From contig JBHPHA010000028.1 of assembly GCA_042569905.1 (NCBI GenBank), positions 1 through 12,695 of the forward strand: a stretch of DNA of 12,695 nucleotides. Reading direction: 5' to 3'. The notes beneath the pieces are model-generated. The model ran no database searches and was not told the origin of the DNA. It saw nothing but the letters and a program-made list of their open reading frames with translations. Positions 5,574 to 10,387 of the stretch are shown here, one piece after another (within the stretch, counting starts at the first letter, position 1; each line of letters opens with the position of its first letter). The stretch is from JBHPHA01 sp042569905. GTDB lineage: Bacteria > Patescibacteriota > Minisyncoccia > Moranbacterales > UBA9337. The translations under genes and the position numbers were made by a program.

Positions 5574-6149
5574 TTAATTTAAAACAATTTTCTTCTTTTT
5601 CATTTCCTTGAGAATTATCTTTCGCCCCCTACTTACCAAGGAAGCTACTGTTCCTTTTGGCTTTCTTACAATATCTATAATCTCATCATAAGTCTTTTCC
5701 TCTAAAAATCTCAGAATCATAATTTCTCGATATCTCAGTGGCAAGTCATGGATGATACTTTTAATTTTCTCCAACTGATTTTTGTCATCAATTTCTTTAC
5801 TAACGTCAACTGATGATTTGAAAATCTTCAAAAGTTCATCTTCTTCCAAATCAATCCCCCTTGGTCTTGATTTTTTCCTTCTTGATTCATCAATGGCTGT
5901 GTTTCTCGCAATCTGATAGATCCAAGTTGAAAATTTATAGGAACTGTCAAAGTCATTAAGATACTTATACACCTTAATAAAAACTTCCTGCAAGCTATCT
6001 TCTATGTCTTCATTAGTAAAACCCGAGATTCTTTTTACAAAAAAGAAAAGCTTATCCCAATACCTTGCAACCAAAATCTCAAAAACATCTGAATCCTTTT
6101 TAGCTAATCCTACTAATTCTTCATCTGAACTCTTTGTATGGTCTTGCAT
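5574..6149 (-). CDS. ECF-family RNA polymerase sigma factor
   Basis: 191 residues with the two-domain layout of extracytoplasmic-function (sigma-70 family, group 4) sigma factors. Region 2 covers about residues 23-93, including FEILVARYWDKLFFFVKRI, EDIEDSLQEVFIKVYKYL (core-polymerase binding) and FSTWIYQIARNTAIDESRRKK (-10 recognition). Region 4 covers about 126-182, with LPLRYREIMILRFLEEKTYDEI and the recognition helix near PKGTVASLVSRGRK. The linker is acidic and no extra C-terminal domain is present. It starts the set sigma factor, membrane protein, exported protein. The ATG at 6149 has no Shine-Dalgarno sequence. The family call is secure; target genes are unknown. The two flanking paralogues are candidates because they share promoter features. 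Confidence 0.93.
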   Translation of the reverse strand: MQDHTKSSDEELVGLAKKDSDVFEILVARYWDKLFFFVKRISGFTNEDIEDSLQEVFIKVYKYLNDFDSSYKFSTWIYQIARNTAIDESRRKKSRPRGIDLEEDELLKIFKSSVDVSKEIDDKNQLEKIKSIIHDLPLRYREIMILRFLEEKTYDEIIDIVRKPKGTVASLVSRGRKIILKEMKKKKIVLN

Positions 6150-6197
6150 ATTTTAATTATCACGCATTTACGATTCTTTTACAAACTACGTACTCTT

Positions 6198-6228
6198 ATT
6201 ATACGCAACAAATCTCAAAAGATTGCGT
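6198..6228 (-). promoter_or_regulatory. Putative promoter and inverted repeat upstream of the sigma-factor gene
   Basis: A perfect TATAAT lies at 6198-6203, but the position 17 bp upstream reads GCAATC, a poor -35. An inverted repeat ACGCAA (6203-6208) / TTGCGT (6223-6228), centres 20 bp apart, directly abuts the -10 box and could be a regulator or sigma-specific site. Moderate to low certainty. Confidence 0.4.
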
Positions 6229-6236
6229 TTGTAAAT

Positions 6237-6273
6237 AAAAAAACCAAGATATTATTATAATTCCTTGGTTTTT
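6237..6273 (-). terminator. Rho-independent terminator of paralogue cassette B
   Basis: Minus-strand hairpin AAACCAAGG...CTTGGTTT (arms about 6241-6248 and 6264-6273), with extra A/T pairing inside, followed by a run of T. It resembles the terminator of cassette A at 3663-3692. Confidence 0.75.
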
Positions 6274-6295
6274 GTGATTGATTTACTGTTGCTTT

Positions 6296-6676
6296 TTATT
6301 CAGTAACAGTCTTTACGAAACTTTCATCTTCACTCTGGACACTATCCCCATAAAGAGCTGCTTCATTTTCATTAATAAACTTTGCTATTTCCTTGGCTTG
6401 ATCCAAATCGCAACTCGTAATGAGTCTACTTGATAGATCGCTCAACGTATCAAGAATAAACTTATTATTTTTACGCTTATCCGTAATTCTCATTACCATT
6501 TCAGATACCCAATTAGGATTATGATCCGCTACAACAGCTTCAATAATCTTAATTAGTTGAGTGTCCACCCACTCACTGTTCAACTCACTCGCACCATCTA
6601 TTTCATTCCACGCCTCAAAACATTTTCTATTTTCAATTAATTTCTCAATAAAAAGCTCTGTTCCTTTAGTGCTCAT
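6296..6676 (-). CDS. Hypothetical helical protein, paralogue B
   Basis: 126 residues, acidic and predicted helical, paralogous to 3717-4076 (shared MSTKGT start, LIENR, VDTQLI, NWV..MV, ITDKRK, FIL, AKFINENE, ALY). Its C-terminal tail is longer (SVQSEDESFVKTVTE) and unrelated to that of paralogue A, so the tail evolves freely. The ATG at 6676 follows a very strong AGGAGGG ribosome site 8 bases away. Its promoter contains a near-perfect palindrome over the -10 box that paralogue A lacks, suggesting the two copies are regulated differently. It lies between the permease gene and the ECF sigma gene and has its own terminator. No known family was recognised. Confidence 0.78.
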   Translation of the reverse strand: MSTKGTELFIEKLIENRKCFEAWNEIDGASELNSEWVDTQLIKIIEAVVADHNPNWVSEMVMRITDKRKNNKFILDTLSDLSSRLITSCDLDQAKEIAKFINENEAALYGDSVQSEDESFVKTVTE

Positions 6677-6704
6677 AACTCAATCCCTCCTGTATATACT
6701 TATA

Positions 6705-6717
6705 TTTTTCAAATAAC
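6705..6717 (-). repeat. Leader element shared by the two paralogue genes, copy B
   Basis: GTTATTTGAAAAA on the minus strand, identical to 4104-4116 and placed between the -10 box and the ribosome site in both leaders. Confidence 0.6.
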
Positions 6718-6719
6718 GA

Positions 6720-6737
6720 TGCACTAAAATTAGTGCA
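6720..6737. promoter_or_regulatory. Palindromic operator candidate over the paralogue B -10 box
   Basis: TGCACTAA (6720-6727) and TTAGTGCA (6730-6737) are perfect inverted arms separated by AA. They cover the -10 box at 6727-6732 and the start-point region, the usual position of a repressor site. No T run follows, so it is not a terminator. Confidence 0.6.
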
Positions 6738-6755
6738 CTTCACATATTCTGTCAA
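6727..6755 (-). promoter_or_regulatory. Promoter of paralogue B
   Basis: Consensus TTGACA (6750-6755) and TAATTT (6727-6732) with a 17-bp spacer, aligned base for base in layout with the paralogue A promoter. Confidence 0.75.
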
Positions 6756-6779
6756 TGATTCTACGACACATTGAACTGA

Positions 6780-7739
6780 CTAGAAAATAAAGTTAAACAG
6801 ATATCCAATGATGATTATTCCCATGGTCACTACTGAGAAAAATGCCGCTAATAATGGCGTTTTCATTACACGTCTCAGAATAAACGCCTCAGGAAGAGAA
6901 AGTCCTACCGTTGCCATCATAAAGGCCATTGCGGTTCCAAAAGGAACACCTTTCACGATTAACGATTGCAGAACTGGAACAGCGCTGCTCGCATTGGAGT
7001 ATAGTGGCACCGCTAAAATAACTACAAGTGGCACACCCCACACTCCAAGACTAAAGATATATTTCTCAAAAAACCCTTCTGGAACATACCCGTGAATCAC
7101 AGCTCCCATCCCAACACCGACTATCACATATGGAATTATCTTTTTCGTAGTTAAATAAGCTCTACGAGAAATCAGTCGAATCACTTCTGCCAATGACCTA
7201 CCGCTATTATCAACATTTGAAAACTTTTTTAAATTCTTTTTGTCTGCATAGTCAATGACATGTTTCTCCATTCCCATCTTACCCAAAACAAATCCACCAA
7301 TCATCCCAACCAAAATCCCTGAAGCAGCATAAATAGCTGCCACCTTCCAACCAAACTTTCCAACAAAAAGAGCCAGGGCCACCTCATTAACAAGCGGTGA
7401 GGTAATCAAAAAAGAAAGAGTTACTCCCAATGGAATTCTTGCCTCCAAAAAACCAATGAAAATTGGAATGGATGAGCAAGAGCAAAAAGGAGTCATTGCA
7501 CCAAAAACTGTTGCTAAAAAGTAATCCAATCCAAACATTTTTCGACTCACCAAAAAATCTCTAAGTTTTGCAATTGGGAAATAATACCTCACAAAACTCA
7601 TCAAAAAAACAATTACAACAAGCATGGAAATTATTTTAATACTGTCATCAATAAAAAAAGAAGCAACCTCCGCGCCCCTACTTCCAATTGGTATATTTAA
7701 AATACTATACACAAGCCAACTAGTAAATTCTTCGATCAT
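6780..7739 (-). CDS. Permease of the DUF318/ArsP (UPF0718) family
   Basis: 319 residues with about eight hydrophobic membrane segments in two halves separated by a charged loop (about 155-195). The family signature is present: TPFCSCSSIPIFIGFLEARIPLG (83-104, cysteines at 86 and 88) followed by SPLVNEVA (114-121). In the second half PLYSNASSAVPVL (245-257) and LPEAFILRR (282-290) are the matching conserved stretches. Studied ArsP members export trivalent organoarsenicals; many others have unknown substrates, so a metal/metalloid or thiol-compound role is a guess. No ArsR or thioredoxin gene, frequent partners of such permeases, is next to it. The ATG at 7739 follows an A/T-only leader. A putative promoter and a perfect 17-bp palindrome lie upstream. 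Confidence 0.92.
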   Translation of the reverse strand: MIEEFTSWLVYSILNIPIGSRGAEVASFFIDDSIKIISMLVVIVFLMSFVRYYFPIAKLRDFLVSRKMFGLDYFLATVFGAMTPFCSCSSIPIFIGFLEARIPLGVTLSFLITSPLVNEVALALFVGKFGWKVAAIYAASGILVGMIGGFVLGKMGMEKHVIDYADKKNLKKFSNVDNSGRSLAEVIRLISRRAYLTTKKIIPYVIVGVGMGAVIHGYVPEGFFEKYIFSLGVWGVPLVVILAVPLYSNASSAVPVLQSLIVKGVPFGTAMAFMMATVGLSLPEAFILRRVMKTPLLAAFFSVVTMGIIIIGYLFNFIF

Positions 7740-7775
7740 ATTTTTATTTAAAAAAATTATTTAAACTCTTTCTTA

Positions 7776-7804
7776 ATTAAACACCTTATTGACCCTGAAA
7801 TCAA
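7776..7804 (-). promoter_or_regulatory. Putative promoter of the permease gene
   Basis: TTGATT (7799-7804) and TTTAAT (7776-7781) with a 17-bp spacer, about 37 bases upstream of the start codon. Moderate match in a very A/T-rich region. Confidence 0.45.
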
Positions 7805-7833
7805 ATAACCGTAAAATAAGTCTACTTGAATTT

Positions 7834-7869
7834 AAATACCCATTTAAATAGGTATTTAAATGGGTATTT
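7834..7869. repeat. Perfect 17-bp inverted repeat upstream of the permease gene
   Basis: AAATACCCATTTAAATA (7834-7850) and TATTTAAATGGGTATTT (7853-7869) are exact reverse complements separated by GG. It lies 29 bases after the protease stop codon and 29 bases upstream of the putative permease -35 box. On the minus strand no T run follows (AAATTCAAG), so it is a poor terminator for the protease. The plus side (ATTTTTTG) is more terminator-like, but no plus-strand gene leads into it. The inner 10-2-10 part resembles the layout of ArsR/SmtB-type operators. Confidence 0.7.
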
Positions 7870-7898
7870 ATTTTTTGATAATTTCTCGATTATTTACA

Positions 7899-8744
7899 CT
7901 ACCTATAAAGACTACTGATTCCAAGAACATCTCCAGGTTCTAAAGTTCTTTTTTTAGTTTCTCCTTCGCTAGCATAACCATACATTGTTTGCTCACCACA
8001 TCCAGATTCATACAGATCTCCCATTCCAACACTATGACCAAGTTCATGAGTAGCAATGCTCTCAAAGTCCATCGCAGTCAAGCTTCCTATTGATGACCAA
8101 GCAAACTTCACATCATCATAAACCTGATCCCATTCAACCAACATTCTCTTACTTGGAGCTCCTCCAAAAATTCCCCAAATATACGTCACGGCAATTGCAT
8201 TTGTATCAGCAATATTTGCAAAATACACAGCATTTCTTGAATCCATTGATCCTAGGTCAGAAATTGTTGTATTATAGTCCATTGACCCGCTTCCTAGAAT
8301 ATCCCTTCCTGCAGCGGCTTCCCATTTTGAAATATCAACTCCCAAATTACCTAAAACATAATTCTCATCCAAACCAGCAACATTGCTAGGATTCACAACC
8401 CAATCTTCCAAAGTTTTCCATTTTGTGCCCTTAGCTAAGAACTCATAACATGTACTGTCAACATCTTTTGGAGCTTTGTCTTTCACCCAATTAGGCTTTG
8501 CTTTCTCGTCTTTTCTGTGAATAATCGCATAACCCTCAACAATTTTTCCACTCTGAGGATCAATTGATTCTCCCAAAGAAATTACATTTGAATGCCTAGC
8601 CGCTTCAGGAAGTCTCAATACCTTCTGAGTCCCAGGAGATGACATTTGATAATCGCTAAAGCTCATTTTAGCCATCGCCGCATCTACGGAAAAAAGCACT
8701 CCGAAAATCGCAACAAGTGCAATAAAAAGATTTTTTCTTTTCAT
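7899..8744 (-). CDS. Secreted matrixin-like zinc metalloprotease
   Basis: 281 residues with a signal peptide (MKRKNLFIALVAIFGVLFSVDAAMA, cleavage near residue 25). The catalytic site is near the C-terminus: HELGHSVGMGD at 233-243, a metzincin HExxHxxGxxD motif with Glu234 as base and Asp rather than His as third zinc ligand, as in snapalysin-type enzymes. The Met-turn follows about 10 residues later (QTMYGYASEGE, Met254). The closing segment EPGDVLGISSLY is typical of matrixins, whose last helix reads DVxGIxxLY. The ~200 residues before the active site include YAIIHRKDEKAKPNW and EWDQVYDDVKFAWSS, the latter typical of the N-terminal half of the catalytic domain. A helper proregion is not obvious. 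It is a single gene started from an extended -10 promoter, without a Shine-Dalgarno sequence. Confidence 0.9.
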   Translation of the reverse strand: MKRKNLFIALVAIFGVLFSVDAAMAKMSFSDYQMSSPGTQKVLRLPEAARHSNVISLGESIDPQSGKIVEGYAIIHRKDEKAKPNWVKDKAPKDVDSTCYEFLAKGTKWKTLEDWVVNPSNVAGLDENYVLGNLGVDISKWEAAAGRDILGSGSMDYNTTISDLGSMDSRNAVYFANIADTNAIAVTYIWGIFGGAPSKRMLVEWDQVYDDVKFAWSSIGSLTAMDFESIATHELGHSVGMGDLYESGCGEQTMYGYASEGETKKRTLEPGDVLGISSLYR

Positions 8745-8771
8745 ATTTTTTATTATTAATTATTATTCCTA

Positions 8772-8780
8772 ATTATACCA
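8772..8780 (-). promoter_or_regulatory. Extended -10 promoter of the metalloprotease gene
   Basis: TGGTATAAT on the minus strand is a perfect extended -10 element. No good -35 box lies upstream, where the T tract of the previous terminator is found. It predicts a very short leader of about 20 bases before the ATG at 8744. Confidence 0.65.
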
Positions 8781-8784
8781 TTTT

Positions 8785-8825
8785 AAAACAAAAAAATCTC
8801 AGATTGATTTTACAATCTGAGATTT
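8785..8825 (-). terminator. Rho-independent terminator of the 9523-8853 unit
   Basis: A perfect 13-bp stem (8794-8806 with 8813-8825, AATCTCAGATTG arm) with a 6-base loop, followed on the minus strand by a run of seven T. It lies 28 bases after the microprotein stop. Confidence 0.85.
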
Positions 8826-8852
8826 AACATATTTTCGTGTTAGAACTTTATT

Positions 8853-9002
8853 CTAACTAAACATCATAAATGCCACAATCAGCAAGACAGCGCATGAAAT
8901 ACATCCAGCCACTCCCCACCAATACGTCATACAATCCACTGCGATATTTTGACAACCATCTACCAATCTTTTATCTTCGTGATGACTCTTCAGGCAACTC
9001 AT
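8853..9002 (-). CDS. 49-residue Cys-rich membrane microprotein
   Basis: An open frame ATG (9000-9002) to TAG (8853-8855), read by hand. The protein starts MSCLKSHHEDKRLVDGC, continues QNIAVDCMTYWWGVAGC and ends in a hydrophobic helix, ISCAVLLIVAFMMFS. It has five cysteines (residues 3, 17, 24, 34, 37), a His-His pair and a single membrane span of about 20 residues near the C-terminus. A strong AGGAG ribosome site lies 6 bases before the ATG and overlaps the stop of the upstream gene, so the two are coupled. A perfect terminator follows. These three signals together argue for a real gene despite its size. The Cys/His content would suit metal or redox sensing or disulfide links, but nothing proves it. 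No family recognised. Confidence 0.72.
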   Translation of the reverse strand: MSCLKSHHEDKRLVDGCQNIAVDCMTYWWGVAGCISCAVLLIVAFMMFS

Positions 9003-9013
9003 TTTCTTCTCCT

Positions 9014-9523
9014 CTAGCTTTGCATTAATTCTGCTTTTTTAGCAACAATCTTCTCTCCGTCAAAAGAGTAAAACCTTACATCCTCATGGAATCGATCTCG
9101 ACTCAATGTAAAAATTTCATCCTTAGGAATTGTTGCGATGATATGCGTCACTTTAACACTTCCAACATATGAATATCCATGACGAATTATTTCACCTGGA
9201 AATTGATCGTAGACAGGGTCATCATTAAAAGAACCAACGACATCACCCTTGAAATCATTTCCCCGAGATGAACTAGCTGTAATCTTCACCACAATAATAC
9301 ACTCTTCATGATTCTTGTTTTCCTCAGGAATCAGTTGGAAGCATTCATTATCTCCTCTTGCAATCTCACCGCTTTCAACTTCAATGTCATTACTAAATTT
9401 ATCAGAAATAAGCAATGCACCTGTTGTCCTTCCACTACCTACGGCGATATATCTCTGACCATCATAACTCTCTATTAATGCACGAGGCATTACATTATTG
9501 TCTAGAATAGTAAAAATCTTCAT
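9014..9523 (-). CDS. Hypothetical protein, beta-rich
   Basis: 169 residues with no signal peptide and no membrane segment. The sequence is rich in alternating hydrophobic residues (MKIFTILDNN, CIIVVKITASSS, VKVTHIIATIPKDEIFTL, DVRFYSFDGEKIVAKKAEL), suggesting a beta-sandwich or barrel fold. A Gly/Ser loop (AVGSGRTTGALL) is present, without a recognised nucleotide-binding pattern. I do not recognise the family. TTG (9526) and ATG (9523) are adjacent possible starts; the ATG has the better 6-base spacing from AAGGAG. It has the cleanest vegetative promoter in the window and is coupled to the microprotein gene whose ribosome site overlaps its stop codon. The two probably work together. Confidence 0.75.
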   Translation of the reverse strand: MKIFTILDNNVMPRALIESYDGQRYIAVGSGRTTGALLISDKFSNDIEVESGEIARGDNECFQLIPEENKNHEECIIVVKITASSSRGNDFKGDVVGSFNDDPVYDQFPGEIIRHGYSYVGSVKVTHIIATIPKDEIFTLSRDRFHEDVRFYSFDGEKIVAKKAELMQS

Positions 9524-9578
9524 CAATCACTCCTTGTTATTTTTTTCAAAAAACTACTTAAACCATAACTTGAGTGAA

Positions 9579-9606
9579 ATTATATCATAGAATCCACTAA
9601 AGTCAA
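9579..9606 (-). promoter_or_regulatory. Strong promoter of the 9523-8853 unit
   Basis: TTGACT (9601-9606) and perfect TATAAT (9579-9584) with a 16-bp spacer, about 55 bases upstream of the start codon. Confidence 0.78.
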
Positions 9607-9674
9607 CAGAAATTAACTAAATTTCTATCTCATTCATAATTATTCATTTTGTTATGTCTACTTCTATGGGAATC

Positions 9675-9704
9675 AAAAAAGTACCTAGATTCAGGTACTT
9701 TTTT
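9675..9704 (-). terminator. Bidirectional-looking terminator after the 22-residue-repeat gene
   Basis: AAAAAAGTACCT (9675-9686) and AGGTACTTTTTT (9693-9704) form a perfect 12-bp stem with a 6-base loop. The T run forms the end of the stem on both strands. It closes the 10311-9757 unit, 53 bases after its stop. The 9705-9756 stretch also holds a small hairpin, AGACTC/GAGTCT, at 9722-9737; the rest of the 9527-9756 gap holds the promoter at 9579-9606 and nothing else that I can see. Confidence 0.75.
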
Positions 9705-9756
9705 GGAGATAACTATATTTCAGACTCAGCAGAGTCTTATTTAAAACATGTTATTT

Positions 9757-10311
9757 CTATTTTTCAAATGGTTTCTTGATAACATCCTTTGCACCCTCAA
9801 CTCCAGCCTCAAGAGCCTCAGTTACTGCCTCAACTGCTTCTTCGCTAATATCTCCAGCTGCGTCAATTGCTCCAGTAACAGCTTTTTCCAATGCTTCTTC
9901 AGTACTTACGCCCAAATCACCAGCTGACTTAATCACTCCTTGAACCGCTCCAACAGCAGCCTGACCAATATCACCACCAACTTCACTAGTACCCTTAATT
10001 ACTCCACGCACAGAATCCTTAACTAGATTTACGGTGTCCATACCTGCTTCCATTGCACCTGTAATTGTTCCCATAACAACTTTTTCAGCACTCTTCACTG
10101 CTTCACCCCCAACTTCAGCAACTCCACCAATCAGACTGCTTGCGATTTTCACAATCGAATCTGCTCCTGCTGCTGTGATGTCACCAGTCCCTTTTAGAAT
10201 GTCAACAACATTTCCCTTTACTATGTCAAACAACGTGTCATAAATTTCATCTACCCCTTTTAGGGTTGTTACCAAAGAATCTTTGGCTTTGTTAATCAAC
10301 TCCTCAATCAT
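9757..10311 (-). CDS. Protein of tandem 22-residue amphipathic repeats
   Basis: 184 residues made almost entirely of a 22-residue unit repeated seven times plus a 19-residue eighth copy: 12-33, 34-55, 56-77, 78-99, 100-121, 122-143, 144-165, 166-184. Every copy has Asp or Glu at unit position 11 followed by a hydrophobic or Ala residue at 12. Position 8 is Gly in six of eight, and copies often open with a V/A-V-x-G-x-I pattern (SVRGVIKG, AVQGVIKS, AVTGAIDA). There is no Cys or Trp, no signal peptide and no strong membrane span. The unit is two 11-mers, the spacing found in apolipoprotein, synuclein and group-3 LEA helices that bind membranes or protect on drying; this is analogy only. ATG 10311 is preferred over an upstream TTG (10332). 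No Shine-Dalgarno sequence. Confidence 0.8.
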   Translation of the reverse strand: MIEELINKAKDSLVTTLKGVDEIYDTLFDIVKGNVVDILKGTGDITAAGADSIVKIASSLIGGVAEVGGEAVKSAEKVVMGTITGAMEAGMDTVNLVKDSVRGVIKGTSEVGGDIGQAAVGAVQGVIKSAGDLGVSTEEALEKAVTGAIDAAGDISEEAVEAVTEALEAGVEGAKDVIKKPFEK

Positions 10312-10348
10312 ACTTTTTTTAAAATTAATCAATTAATTAGATATTAAT

Positions 10349-10377
10349 ATTATACAACATAATTTAAATATTGGAAA
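10349..10377 (-). promoter_or_regulatory. Promoter of the 22-residue-repeat gene
   Basis: Perfect TATAAT (10349-10354) with TTTCCA (10372-10377) at 17 bp, within the 76-base gap after the sensor kinase gene. The leader is A/T only. Confidence 0.55.
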
Positions 10378-10387
10378 ATATCAAAAT

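Noticed and set aside
6808..7095. Plus-strand open frame inside the permease gene
   Set aside because: Antisense shadow; the minus strand carries a full, motif-complete permease.
2725..9704. CRISPR array or mobile-element ends suggested by many inverted repeats
   Set aside because: The repeats differ in sequence and mostly sit after stop codons with T runs, as terminators do. No direct-repeat/spacer pattern, transposase or integrase is present.
9757..10311. Repeat protein as a membrane or pore protein
   Set aside because: Gly/Ala/Val-rich stretches are interrupted by charged residues every few positions, and no continuous 18-20 residue hydrophobic span exists.
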